Translations under genes and position numbers: made by a program | Assembly: GCA_029959085.1 (NCBI GenBank) | Contig: JARWIR010000013.1 | Span: 13,827,186-13,891,185 of the forward strand | DNA: 64,000 bases | From: Nemophila menziesii | Lineage: Eukaryota > Streptophyta > Magnoliopsida > Boraginales > Hydrophyllaceae | Direction of reading: 5' to 3' | Shown: in pieces, positions 24,226-37,906 of the stretch | Position numbering within the stretch: position 1 is the stretch's first letter | Layout: every line of letters begins with the position of its first letter | Notes under the pieces: generated by a model | Databases searched by the model: none | The model's input: only the letters and a program-made list of their open reading frames with translations | What the model was told of the DNA's origin: nothing

Positions 24226-25113
24226 ATACCTTCAAATGTGAGAAACTTTCATTGGAGAGTATGTAAAAAAATATTAGCAACGGAATAAAATAAATTTTTG
24301 AAAAAATATGCAATGAATAATATATGTAAAATTTGTCATAAAGAAAAATAAGATATTGAGCACTTGATATTTAATTGTAACTGGGCAAGAGTTACATGGT
24401 ATGCAACTCATTTGTGTATCTTTTCAAGAAGTAACAAAACAATAAACTTGATAAATGGTTCATTACACTGATAGTTACAACATATACACATGAGAAAGCG
24501 AGTCACTTATTTGAAAAGGCTGACATGGTAGCTTGGGCTATCACAAAGGCTAGAAATGATTATCATTTTAAAGGAACAACACTTACCCCAAAAAATACAG
24601 CTACTAAAGCATCAATAACCTATGATGAGTTCATAACACTTCACAAAAGTCCTAGTGAACCTGAGGCTAAGAAAAATAATAACACAAAAGGAAGCATGAA
24701 ATATTGTCAGTATCGTAAAGATATCAATAATAAACCCACTATTAATATGCATGTAGATGCCAGTTATAATAAATGCACTAACAAGGCAGACTCTGGATGT
24801 ATAGTAACTTCTTTACATGGAGTTTCAAGGCAGAGTCATCTCTTGAAGCTAAGGTTTTGGGAATCAGGGAAGCTAAAATTGTTGTACAGTTTTATCCTCT
24901 TACAAATGTGCACAATTTTAATGATTGTAATAATATTATTATCTTCCTAGCAGTTATGAAAGAACCACCAGATAGAAGTATTCTTAATCTTTATAGAGAC
25001 ATTTGTTACTTGGCTTCTAATAGAAATATTCGCTACTTCTTCACTTCTAGGAGTAAGAATAGATGTGTTGTCTGGATAACTAAACAAAGGTGGTTGATTT
25101 GTTGTTTGGATGA
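24226..25113 (+). pseudogene. array unit 6 (type A): zf-RVT plus RNase H remnant
   Basis: First of the type A units of the higher-order dimer. It lacks 25 bases between CTTTACA and TGGAGTTTC (at ~24818), which shifts the frame inside RNase H. The 141-codon frame 24525-24950 therefore runs out of phase after HGV, and the true RNase H reading continues in the overlapping frame 24797-25123. Confidence 0.8.
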
Positions 25114-25891
25114 TCTTTTGTAACATCTTGAGCTGTTATTCTCTTTGATGAAATTATGCATTCACTAAAGAAAAGGTTAACTAAAAACTATTTATAGCAG
25201 TATTGTCTTTGGGTTTTTTTTTTGTTGGTTAAAGTTTATGAAGATTTTTTTACTATTAACCTATATTAAAAATAATTACAACAAAGACTCTTGGTAAAAA
25301 TAAATTACAAACATATTATTATTGTTTTTAACACTAAAAAATTTGAAAAATAATAAGCCATCACAGTTATATTTTTGTGGAAGGACACATTAAGCCGTTA
25401 AGTCAAGTTTAACAAAAAGAGGTATACTAGAAGGAAAAAATAATTTCTTGAATGAAATAAGTTGAAAAGTTGGAAAAGGAAACTTATATCTAGAACTCTT
25501 CCTGATTCTAGGAATTAAAATATTAGAAAAACCTCAAAACACATAAATAAAAAAATCAATATCTGGAATTCCTTTTGATCCCAGGAATCAAGATTCTAGA
25601 AAAACCTTCAAATACAGCAAATAATTAATATCTCAAACTCTTTTTGGTTCTAAGGAATTGAGATGCTAGAAAAACCTTAAAACACATAAATAAAATGGGT
25701 AAATAAATTATTCTTACAGAAACACTCAAATCAGTAGCCTGGTAAACCCTGAAATAACACAAAAATACCAGTCGAATGTACACAAATGAAAAACATTTAT
25801 CTGAGACGGAAAAAAAAGAAGGAAAATAACTTTAAACGACAAGGATCCTATACTCAACCTAAAAAAAATTGGACAGAATTTAGAACTTAAC

Positions 25892-26863
25892 ATACCTCCA
25901 AAGGTGAGAAACTTTCTTTGGGGAGTATGTAAAAATGACTAGCTACTGAATACAATAAGTTTGAAAGAATATGTGCAATGAATAATATCTGTAAAATTTG
26001 TCATATAGATTAGAGATATTGAGCAATTGATATTTGATTATTAATGGGCAAGAGTTACATGGTATGCAACTCTTTTGAATATTTTGTCATGAAACAACAA
26101 AACAATAAACTTTGATAAATCGTTCATTAAACTTATAGTTACAACATATACACTTGACAAAATATTCACTTAGTGGAGAAGGGTGACATGATAGCTTGGG
26201 CTATATGGATGGATGGAAATGGTTATATTCTTAACTTACCCCAAAAAATGAAGCTTACTAAATCATCAATAGCCTATGATGGGTCCATAACATTTCAAAA
26301 TATCCCAGTGAACCTGAGGTTAAAAAAATATTTTAACACAAAAGGAAGCATGAAATATAGTTAGTATGGGAAGGATAGCAATAATAAACCCATTATTAAT
26401 ATACATGTAGATGCACGATATATTAAATGCACTAATAAGGCAGGCTCTGGATGTATAATAACTTCTTACGGGGGGAACATTTTGGAAGGTCAGATATGGA
26501 GTTTCAAGGCAGAGTCATCTCTTGAAGCTGAGAATTTAGGAATCAGGGAAGCTACACTTGTTTCACAATCTTAACTTCTTTCAAATGTGCACATTTTTAA
26601 TGATTATAATATTATTATTAGCTTCCTAGTAGTTAAGAAAGAACCACGAGATAAAGTAATCTTAATCTTTATAGAGACATTTGTAGCTTGGCTTGTAACA
26701 GGAATATTCTCTATTTCTTCACTCCTAGGAGTAAGAATAGATGCGCGGACTGGATTGCCAAACGACAGGTTGTTGGTTTGTTTTTTGGTAATTGAGCCTT
26801 TAACCTGAATTTCGTGTTAGATAGACTGGTTTTGGATGAAGCATTACCTGAGGGTATTGGATG
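25892..26863 (+). pseudogene. array unit 7 (type B): zf-RVT plus RNase H remnant
   Basis: Type B is marked by a G6 run in CTTACGGGGGGAACATTTTG (~26463) and by loss of a base in the ALA part (AAAATGACTAGC). Frames are short: 26173-26364 and 26587-26808. Confidence 0.8.
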
Positions 26864-27688
26864 ACCTTTTGTAACATCTTGAGCTTTTATGTTTTTTTTA
26901 TGAATTATGCATTCACTAAAAAAAAAGGTTAACTAAAGAATATATATCAGTATTGTATTTGAAACTTTTTATTGTTAAAAGTTTAAGAAGCTTTTTTATA
27001 ATTAACCTAAATTTAAAAAAAATTACAGCACATCAAAGACTCTTGGTAAAAAATAAATACAAACATATTATTATTGTTTTTTTAACTGTATAATTTTGAA
27101 AAATAACCGTCGAGAAGAAGAAAAATAATCCATCACAGTTAGATTTTTGTGGAAGGACACATTAAGCTGTTAAGGTAAGGTTGACAAAGAGAGGTATACT
27201 AGAAGGAAGAAATAATTTCTTGAATGAAATAAGTTGGAAAGTTGAAAAGGAAACTTATATCTGGAAATCTTCCTGATTCTAGGAAATAAGATACTAAAAA
27301 ACCCTCAAAACACATAAATACTCATTAATTAATATCTGGAATTCCTTTTGATTCCAGGAATTGAGATGCTAGAAAAACCTTAAAACACTGAAATAAAATA
27401 ATCAATTTCAGGAACTCCTTCTTATTCCAGGAATTGAGATGCTAGAAAAACCTTAAAACACATAAACAAGTTAGGAAAATAATTTATTCTTACACAACAC
27501 TCAAAAGTGGAACAAACCACTTATCAATAGCATGGTAAACCCTAAAATAACATAAAAAAAAATACAATAGAATGTATGCAAATGATAAATCTTTATCTAA
27601 GATGGAAGAAAAGAATAAAAAAGACTCTAAACCACTAGAATCCTATACTCAGCCTGAAAATTTGTAGGACAAAATTTAGAAACGTAAC

Positions 27689-28554
27689 ATGCCTTCTAAG
27701 GTGAAAACTTTCTTTGGAGAGTATGTAAAAATGCACTAGCTAATGAATACAATAAATTTAAAATAAACTGTGCAATGAATAATAACTGTAAAATTTATCA
27801 TACAGAAAATGAAGATATTGAGCAATTGATAATTGATTGTAACTGGGCAAGAGTTACATGTTATGCAACTCCATTGGGAATCTTTTCAAGAAAAGACACA
27901 ACAATAAACTTTGATAAATGGTTCATTATACTGATAGTTACAACATATACACTTGACAAAGCGATTCACTTATGGGAGAAGGCTGTCATGATAGCTCAGC
28001 CTATCTGGAAGGCAAGAAATTATTAGAAACAAAACTTACCCCAAAAAATATAGCTGCTAAAGTATCAAGAACCTATGATGAGTTCATAACACTTCACAAA
28101 AGTCCTAATGAACCTGAGGCTAAGAAAAATAATAACACAAAAGGAAGCATGAAATATTGTCAGTATTGTAAAGATATCAATAATAAACCCACTATTAATA
28201 TGCATGTAGATGCCGGTTATAATAAATGCACTAACAAGGCAGACTCTGGATGTATAGTAACTTCTTTACATGGAGTTTCAAGGCAGAGTCATCTCTTGAA
28301 GCTAAGGTTTTGGGAATCAGGGAAGCTAAAATTGTTGTACAGTTTTATCCTCTTACAAATGTGCACAATTTTAATGATTATTATCTTCCTAGCAGTTATG
28401 AAAGAACCACCAGATAGAAGTATTCTTAATCTTTATAGAGACATTTGTTAATTGGCTTCTAATAGGAATATTCGCTACTTTTTCACTTCTAGGAGTAAGA
28501 ATAGATGTGTTGTCTGGATAACTAAACAACGGTGGTTGATTTGTTGTTTGGATG
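27689..28554 (+). pseudogene. array unit 8 (type A): zf-RVT plus RNase H remnant
   Basis: Carries the type A 25 base deletion (~28277). Frames 27775-28026 and 27972-28451 overlap across a frameshift near 28025. An additional deletion has removed part of the FNDCNN segment (~28375). Confidence 0.8.
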
Positions 28555-29347
28555 ATCTTTTGTAACATCTTGAGATGTTATTCTCTTTGATGAAATTATG
28601 CATTCACTAAATAAAAGGTTAACTAAAAACTATTTATAGCAGTATTGTCTTTAATTTTTTGTTGTTTAAAGTTTATGAAGATTTTTTTTACTATTAACCT
28701 ATATTAAAAATAATTACAACAAAGTCTCTTGGTAAAAATAAATTACAAACATATTATTATTGTTTTTTTAACACTAAAAATTTGAAAAATAATAAGCCAT
28801 CACAGTTATATTTTTGTGGAAGGACACATTAAGTCGTTAAGGCAAGGTTAACAAAAAGAGGTATACTAGAAAGAAGAAATAATTTCTTGAATAAATAAGT
28901 TGAAAAGTTGAAAGAGGAAACTTATATCTGGAACTCTTCCTGATTCTAGGAATTAAAATATTAGAAAAATCTCAAAACACATAAATAAAATAATCAATAT
29001 CTGGAATCCTTTTGATTCCGGGAATTAAGATTCTAGAAAAACCTTCAAATACAGCAAATAATTAATATCTCAAACTTTTTTTGGTTCTAAGGAATTGAGA
29101 TACTAGAAAAACCTTAAAACACATAAATAAAATGGGTAAATAAATTATTCTTACAGAAACAATCAAAAGTGGAACAACCCACTAATCAGTAGCCTGGTAA
29201 ACCCTGAAATAACACATAAAATACCAGTAAAATGTACACAAATGAAAAACATTTATCTGAGATGGAAAAAAAGAAGGAAAATAACTTTAAACGACAAGGA
29301 TTCTATACTCAACCTAAGAAAAAATTGGACAAAATTTAGAACTTAAC

Positions 29348-30321
29348 ATACCTCAAAAGGTGAGAAACTTTCTTTGGGGAGTATGTAAAAATGACTAGCT
29401 ACTGAAGACAATTAGTTTGAAAGAATATGTGCAATCAATAATATCTGTAAAATTTGTCATATAGAAAAGAAGATATTGAGCAATTGATATTTGATTATTA
29501 ATGGGCAAGAGTTACATGGTATGCAACTCCTTTGAATATTTTGTCATGAAACAACAAAACAATATACTTTGATAAATCGTTCATTAAACTGATAGTTACA
29601 ACATATACACTTGACAAAATATTCACTTAGTGGAGAAGGGTGCCATGATAGCTTGGGCTATATGGATGGATAGAAATGGTTATATTCTTAACTTAACCCA
29701 AAAAATGAAGCTTGCTAAATCATCAATAGCCAATGATTGGTTCATAACACTTCAAAATATCCCACTGAACCTGAAGCTAAAAAAATATTTTAACACAAAA
29801 GGAAGCATGAAATATAGTTAGTATGGTAAGGATAGCAATAATAAACCCATTATTAATATACATGTAGATGCCAGTTATATTAAATGCACTAACAAGTCAG
29901 GCTCTGGATGTATAGTAACTTCTTACGGGGGGAACATTTTGGAAGGTCAGGTATGGAGTTTCAAGGTAGAGTCATCTCTTGAAGCTGAGAATTTAGGAAT
30001 CGGGGAAGCTACACTTGTTTCACAATCTTATCCTCTTACAAATGTGCACATTTTTAATGATTGTAATATTATTATTAGCTTCCTAGAAGTTAAGAAAGAA
30101 CCACCAGATAAAGTATTCTTAATCTTTATAGAGACATTTGTAGCTTGGCTTGTAACAGGAATATTCTCTATTTCTTCACTCCTAGGAGTAAGAATAGATG
30201 CGCTGACTGGATTGCCAAACGACAGGTTGTTGGTTTGTTTTTTGGTAATTGAGCCTTTAACCTGAACTTCGTGTTAAATAGACTGGGTTTGGATGATGCA
30301 ATACCTGAAGGTATTGGATGA
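29348..30321 (+). pseudogene. array unit 9 (type B): zf-RVT plus RNase H remnant
   Basis: Type B markers are present (G6 run at ~29925). The 108-codon RNase H frame 29939-30265 has the same protein sequence as 33404-33730 in unit 11, 3465 bases away. This shows a recent duplication or conversion between dimers. Confidence 0.85.
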
Positions 30322-31142
30322 CCTTTTGTAACATCTTGAGCTTTTATATTTTTTTTATGAATTATACATTCACTAAAACAAAGGTTAACTTAAGAATATA
30401 TACATATCAGTATTGTATTTGAATACTTTAATTGTTAAAAGTTTAAGAAGTTTTTTTTATTATTAACCTAAAATTAAAAAAAAAAATTACAGCACATCAA
30501 AGACTCTTGGTCAAAAATAAATACAAACATATTATTATAGTTTTTTTAACTATATAATTTTGAAAAATAATCGTCGAGAAGAAGGAAAATAATCCATCAC
30601 AGTTAGATTTTTGTGGAAGGACACATCAAGCTGTTAAGGTTAGGTTAACAAAGAGATGTATACTAGAAGGAAGAAATAATTTCTTGAATGAAATAAGTTG
30701 GAAAGTTGGAAAGTAAACTTATATCTGGAAATCTTCCTCAGGAAATAAGATACTAAAAAATCCTCAAAACACATAAATAATATAATTAATATCTGGAATT
30801 CCTTTTGATTCCAGGAATTGAGATGTTAGAAAAACCTTAAAACACTGAAATAAAATAATCAATATCAGGAAATCCTTCTTATTCCAGGAATTGAGATGCT
30901 AGAAAAACCTTAAAACACATAAACAAGTTAGAAAAATAATCTATTCTTACACAACATTCAAAAGTGGAACAAACCACTTACCAATAGCATGGTAAACCCT
31001 GAAATAACATAAAAAATACAATAGAATGTATGCAAATGATAAATCTTTATCTAAGATGGAAGAAAAGAATAAAAATGACTCTAAACCACAAGAATCCTAT
31101 ACTCAGCCTGAAAATTTGTAGGACAAAATTTAGAAACTTAAC

Positions 31143-32031
31143 ATGCCTCCTAAGGTGAAAAACTTTCTTTGGAGAGTATGTAAAAATTCACTAGCTAATG
31201 AATACAATAAATTTAAAATAAAATGTGCAATGAATAATAACTGTAAAATTTGTCATATAGAAAATGAAGATATTGAGCAATTGATTATTGATTGTAACTG
31301 GGCAAGAGTTACATGGTATGCAACTCCATTGGGAATATTTTCAAGAAAAGACAAAACAATAAACTTTGATAAATGGTTCATTATACTGATAGTTACAACA
31401 TATACACTTGACAAAGCGATTCACTTATGGGAGAAGGCTGCCATGATAGCTTGGGCTATCTGGAAGGCTAGAAATTATTATATTTTTAAAGAAACAAAAC
31501 TTACCCCAAAATATATAGCTACTAAAGCATCAATAACCTATGATGAGTTCATAACACTTCACAAAAGTCCTAGTGAACCTGAGGCTAAGAAAAATAATAA
31601 CACAAAAGGAAGCATGAAATATTGTCAGTATCGTAAAGATATCAATAATAAACCCACTATTAATATGCATGTAGATGCCAATTATAATAAATGCACTAAC
31701 AAGGCAGGCTCTGGATGTATAGTAACTTCTTTACATGGAGTTTCAAGGCAGAGTCATCTCTTGAAGCTCAGGTTTTGGGAATCAGGGAAGCTAAAATTGT
31801 TGTACAGTTTTATCTTCTTACAAATGTGCACAATTTTAATGATTGTAATGATATTATTATCTTCCTAGCAGTTATGAAAGAACCACCAGATAGAAGTATT
31901 CTTAATCTTTATAGAGACATTTGTTACTTGGCTTCTAATAGGAATATTCGCTACTTCTTCACTTCTAGGAGTAAGAGTAGATGTGTTGTCTGGATAACTA
32001 AACAAAGGTTGTTGATTTGTTGTTTGGATGA
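31143..32031 (+). pseudogene. array unit 10 (type A): best-preserved zf-RVT plus RNase H remnant
   Basis: Longest frame of the array, 241 codons (31143-31868): MPPKVKNFLWRVCKNSLANE, then the CKICHIENEDIEQL zinc segment, a linker with AYLEG-type ILWAIWKARN sequence, and NMHVDANYNKC with the first RNase H aspartate. The type A 25 base deletion at ~31736 throws it out of frame; the reading with SLEAQVLGIREA and FNDCNDII (catalytic Glu and second Asp) continues in 31715-32041. The codon where Trp is expected just upstream is TAG. Not a working enzyme, although transcription could give a short peptide. Confidence 0.85.
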
Positions 32032-32823
32032 CCTTTTGTAACATCTTGAGCTGTTATTATCTTTAATGAAATTATGCATTCACTAAAGAAAAGGTTAACT
32101 AAAAACTATTTATAGCAGTATTGTATTTGATTTTTTTTTGTTAAAAGTTTATGGAGATTTTTTTACTATTAACATATATTAAAAATAATTACAACAAAGA
32201 CTCTTGGTAAAAATTAATTACAAACATATTATTATTGTTTTTTTAACACTAAAAATTTGAAAAATAATAAGCCATCACAGTTATATTTTTGTGGAAGGAC
32301 ACATTAAGCCGTTAAGGCAAGGTTAACAAAAAGAGGTATACTAGAAAGAAGAAATACTTTCTTGAATGAAATAAGTTGAAAAGTTGGAAAAGGAAACTTA
32401 TATCTAGAACTCTTCCTGTTTCTAGGAATTAAAATATTAGCAAACCCTAAAAACACATAAATAAAATAATCAATATATGGAATTCCTTTTGATTCCAGGA
32501 ATTAAGATTCTAGAAAAACCTTCAAATACAACAAATAATTAATATCTCAAACTCTTTTTGGTTCTAAGGAATTGAGATGCTAGAAAAACCTTAAAACACA
32601 TAAATAAAATAGGTAAATAAATTATTCTTACAGAAACAATCAAAATTGGAACAACCCACTGATCAGTAGCCTGGTAAACCCTGAAATAACACAAAAAATA
32701 CCAGTAGAATGTACACAAATAAAAAACATTTATCTGAGATGGAAAAAAAGAAGGAAAATAACTTTAAACGACAAGGATCCTATACTCAACCTAAAAAAAA
32801 TTGGACAAAATTTAGAACTTAAC

Positions 32824-33785
32824 ATACCTCCAAAGGTGAGAAACTTTCTTTGGGGAGTATGTAAAAATGACTAGCTATTGAATACAATAAGTTGGAAAGA
32901 ATATGTGCAATCAATAATATCTGTAAAATTTGTCATATAGAAAAGAAGATATTGAGCGATTGATATTTGATTATTAATAGGCAAGAGTTACATGGTATGC
33001 AACTCTTTTGAATATTTTGTCATGAAACAACAAAACAATAAACTTTGATAAATCGTTCATTAAACTGATAGTTATAACATATACACTTGACAAAAAATTC
33101 ACTTAGTGGAGAAGGGTGTCATGATAGCTTGGGCTATATGGATGGATAGAAATGGTTATATTCTTAACTTACCCCAAAAAATGAAGCTTGCTAAATCATC
33201 AATAGCCTATGATGGGTTCATAACACTTCAAAATATCCCAGAACCTGAGGCTAAAAAAATATTTAAACACAAAAGGAAGCATGAAATATAGTTAGTATGA
33301 TAAGGATAGCAATAATAAACCCATTATTAATATACATGTAGATGCCAGTTATATTAAATGCACTAACTATGGATGTATAGTAACTTCTTACGGGGGGAAC
33401 ATTTTGGAAGGTCAGGTATGGAGTTTCAAGGTAGAGTCATCTCTTGAAGCTGAGAATTTAGGAATCGGGGAAGCTACACTTGTTTCACAATCTTATCCTC
33501 TTACAAATGTGCACATTTTTAATGATTGTAATATTATTATTAGCTTCCTAGAAGTTAAGAAAGAACCACCAGATAAAGTATTCTTAATCTTTATAGAGAC
33601 ATTTGTAGCTTGGCTTGTAACAGGAATATTCTCTATTTCTTCACTCCTAGGAGTAAGAATAGATGCGCTGACTGGATTGCCAAACGACAGGTTGTTGGTT
33701 TGTTTTTTGGTAATTGAGCCTTTAACCTGAATTTCTTGTTAAATAGACTGGTTTTGGATGATGCAATACCTGAAGGTATTGAATG
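32824..33785 (+). pseudogene. array unit 11 (type B): zf-RVT plus RNase H remnant
   Basis: Type B markers are present (G6 run at ~33391). The RNase H frame 33404-33730 is identical at protein level to that of unit 9. The zf-RVT part is broken by stops. Confidence 0.85.
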
Positions 33786-34609
33786 ACCTTTTGTAACATC
33801 TTGAGCTTTTATGTTTTTTTTATGAATTATACATTCACTAAAAAAAAAGGTTAACTAAAGAATATATATTATCAGTATTGTATTTGAATTTTTTAATTGT
33901 TAAAAGTTTAAGAAGTTTTTTTATTATTAACCTAAATTTAAAAAAAATTACAGCACATCAAAGACTCTTGGTCAAAAATAAATACAAAACATATTATTAT
34001 CGTTTTTTTAACTGTATAATTTTGAAAAATAACCATCGAGAAGAAGAAAAATTATCCATCACGGTTAGATTTTTGTGGAAGGACACATTAAGCTGTTAAG
34101 GTAAGGTTAACAAAGAGAGTTATAGTAAACGGAAGAAATAATTTCTTGAATGAAATAAGTTGGAAAGTTGGAAAGGAAACTTATATCTGGAAATCTTCCT
34201 GATTCTAGGATATAAGATACTAAAAAACCCTCAAAACACATAAATAATATAATTAATATCTGGAATTCCTTTTTATTTCAGGAATTGAGATGCTAGAAAA
34301 ACCTTAAAACACTAAAATAAATTAATCAATATCAGGAACTCCTTCTTATTCCAGGAATTGAGATGCTAGAAAAACCTTAAAATACATAAACAAGTTAGGA
34401 AAATAATTTATTCTTACACAACACTCAAAAGTGGAACAAACCACTTATCAATAGCATGTTAAACCCTAAAATAACATACAAAATACAATAGAATGTATGC
34501 AAATGATAAATCTTTATCTAAGATGGAAGAAAAGAATAAAAATGACTCTAAACCACAAGAATCCTATACTCAGCCTGAAAATTTGTAGGACAAAATTTAG
34601 AAATTTAAC

Positions 34610-35590
34610 ATGCCTCCTAAGGTGAGAACCTTTCTTTGGAGAGTATGTAAAAATGCACTAGCTAATGAATACAATAAATTTAAAATAAAATGTGCAATGA
34701 ATAATATTTGTAAAATTTGTCATACAGAAAAAGAATATATTGAGCAATTGATAATTGATTGTAATGGGCAAGAGTTACATGGTATGCAACTCCATTGGGA
34801 ATCTTTTCAAGAAAAGACAAAACAATAAACTTTGATAAATGGTTTATTATACTGATAGTTACAACATATACACTTGACAAAGCGATTCACTTATAGGAGA
34901 AGGCTGCCATGATAGCTTGGGCTATCTGGAAGGCTAGAATTTTTTTTTTTTAAAGGAACAAAACTTACCCAAAAAAAATGTAGCTGCTAAAGCATCAATA
35001 ACCCATGATGAGTTCATAATACTTCACAAAAGTCCCAGTGAACCTGAGGCTAATAAAATAATAACACAAAAGGAAGCATGCAAATATAGTCAGTATTGTA
35101 AGGATAACACTAATAAACCCACTATTAATATAATATACATGTAGCTGCCAATTATATTAAATGCACTAACAAGGCAGGATGTATCGTAACTTCTTTACAT
35201 GGACACACATGTAAAGGTCAAGCATGAAAATTCTAGGCAGAGTCATCTCTTGAAGCTGAGGTTTTAGGAATCATGAAAGCATGAAAGCTACAATTGTTGC
35301 ACAGTCTTATTCTTGTACAAATGTGCACATTTTTAATGATTGTAATAATATTATTAGCTTCCTAACAGTTAAGAAAGAACCACCAGATAGAAGCATTTTG
35401 AATCTTTATAGAGATATTTGTAACTTGGCTTGTAATAAGAATATTCACTCCTAGGAGTAAGAATAGATACGCTGATTGGATAGCCAAACAACAGGTTGTT
35501 GGTTTGTTGTTTGGTAATTGAGTCTTTAACCCAAATTTCCAGTTAGATAGACTGGTTTTGGATGATGCAATACCTGAGGGTATTGGATGA
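34610..35590 (+). pseudogene. array unit 12: zf-RVT plus RNase H remnant
   Basis: Its first half resembles type A (MPPKVRTFLWRVCKNALANE, spacing 3467 from unit 10), but it lacks the 25 base deletion. It therefore marks the edge of the dimeric block or a recombinant unit. RNase H half (35095-35585) broken. Confidence 0.8.
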
Positions 35591-36339
35591 CCGTTTATAA
35601 CATCTTGAGCTTTTATGCTCTTTTATGAAATTATGCATTCACTAAAAAAAAGTTAACTAAAGACTATTTATAGCATTATTGTATATGAATTATTTTATTT
35701 TTATCAACCTGTATTAATTTTTTTTACAGCAAAGACTGTTGGTAAAAAATAATTACAGACATATTATTATCGTTTTTTAACATTAAAAATTTGAAAAACA
35801 ACCGTCACAGAGAGGAAGAATAATAATCCATCACCGTTAGATTTTTGTGGAAGGACAAATTAAGCCGTTAAGGTAAGGTTACAAAGAGAGGTATACTAGA
35901 AGGAATAAATAATTTCTTGAATGAAATAAGTTGAAAAGTTGGAAAAGGAAACTTATGTTTGGAACTCTTCCTGATTCCAAGAATTGAGATACTAGAAAAA
36001 CCTCAAAATACAAAAATAAAATTATCAATATATGAAATTCATTTTGATTCCAAGAATTGAGATGCTAGAAAACCCTTAAACACGCATAAATCAAATAATC
36101 AATATCTAGAACTCCTTATGATTCTAGAAATTGAGATGCTAGAAAAACCTCACATAAATAAAATGGGTAAATAAATTATTCTTACACAACACTCAAAATT
36201 GGCACAAACCACTAATTAATAGCCTAGTAAACCTTGAAATATCACAAAAAAACCCAGTAGAATGTATGCAAATATAAAATCTTTACCTGAGATGGAAGAA
36301 AAGAATAAAAATGACTTGAAACCACAAGGATCCTATACT

Positions 36340-37862
36340 TGTTGTCGCCTAGGGTGTGATAAAAATAAGATAAAATAAAGTCTAGATACTACGCACTCTC
36401 ACCTTAGACAAGCACAGTACTGCAAGTATTACAAGACGTATGCAAGTTTTAGTTAGTAAGTTGAGTTCGTTCTCAGGGACTTAAGTGTGCTAGTCGAATA
36501 GGTAACAATAACGAGTAAGCAATAAGTAATTAAAAGACAGAAAATAAAAGGAATAGATTTTCGAAATTGATAATTAAAACTAAGAAAATAAAGACAATAA
36601 AGTAAAATACGAATAATATGAGATGAGAAATATAGCTTAGGTTTTGCTAGTATGCACTAATCCTTCTAATTCTTTCTAATAGATCTAGTTAATAAGGGAG
36701 ACTATTAGCTCTTGTATACTTAGTCAGGATTCTAAATTCTCATTCCTTAGACCTTGAGAGCGACTAAGGGGGCTACGGCACAACCAAGAAGCTGTTTCAA
36801 ATAGGGTTATCAAACGCCTAAGCAAACAATTCATTCAACTGGTGATATGGTGATTAAATCATACCCTAATGACTATCTAGTTAGATACAGTTTTGTCAGG
36901 ACTAATATCGACACTAGACGTTATGTGGTGGTTCAATAGTTAAAAACCCATCTAAGGTGACCATCTAACTACTATTAAAACAATCCTAAAGTGATCAGTT
37001 CTAGGACAGACAATAAATCAAAACACATAAACAAATATAAAGGTAAGAAGCTAATATCAGATTAAAACATGTAATTCCCAAAGAAACTTAGATAGAAGAA
37101 TTAGAATTCATAGATTATACATGATGCAAAACCCAAGCTATGGGAAGTTTAGTTCATACCTGATGGAAATAAACTAAAAGAAATTACAAAAGACATCATC
37201 TTGCTCTCTACAATAAACTGGAAGAATAAAACCTTAAGAACTAATTACTATGAGGCAAGGATGATTTTACAAGTGATATAAGGGTGTATTTATAGGTGTT
37301 TAGAAGACCTAATTCGTTTTCTTGAGGGAGAGGTAAAGTAATGGACTCCAAGCCCAACTCAAATTCGTATGGAAATAAAGATAAACACTGCTGGACCGTT
37401 TTGAGCATATCTTCTTTGTTATTGGTCGGTTTTTGCTCCATAGTATACCAAAAGAATCCTCAGCGAATTATCTACGTCTTTGTGAAAGGAATTTACCAAA
37501 ATCGGCTTCCTTTTTGGAGTTATCACCACTTCTTTAGGCGTTGATGCAGAAATTCAGATTTAGGCAGCTTTTCCTTTTCCATAATTTTAGCTTTTGTTTC
37601 CTTATCTCCAATTACCATGCCAATCTCTTTCCATATCATGTAGTCTTTGACTTGGACTCTAATTAATCTCCATAATTATCTTTAAAGCTACAAACTAAAT
37701 AAACAATTAAACCCAATATGCTCTAAAAATATTATTTTACTAAATCAAGACTCAAAATAGGAAAGTGCACTATTTCTCAAGAAAATCGATTATTATGACT
37801 TCTAAATCACTAAAAATGATGTCTCATCCTAACATAAATCTATCACAAATGAGGAGACATCA
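36340..37862 (-). mobile_element. solo LTR, ~1.52 kb, TSD ATACT
   Basis: An insertion in the array spacer that starts TGTTGTCGCCTAGGG and ends GAGGAGACATCA, so both strands begin TG and end CA. It is bounded by ATACT at 36335-36339 and 37863-37867. Joining the flanks restores the array sequence (GGATCCTATACT then CAA..CTAAAA). It has no coding capacity and no second copy in the window. Size, ends and 5 bp duplication fit a solo LTR of a large LTR retrotransposon. The minus-strand start TGATGTCTCCTC recalls Gypsy/Tat-type LTRs, which would give minus orientation (inference). Confidence 0.8.
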
Positions 37863-37906
37863 ATACTCAAGCTAAAAAAATTTAGGACAAAATTTAGAAA
37901 CTTAAC

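Noticed and set aside
31143..31868. 241-codon frame as a working gene
   Set aside because: It is one unit of a decayed array, lacks an RT, loses the RNase H frame through a 25 base deletion and has a stop where Trp is expected just upstream.
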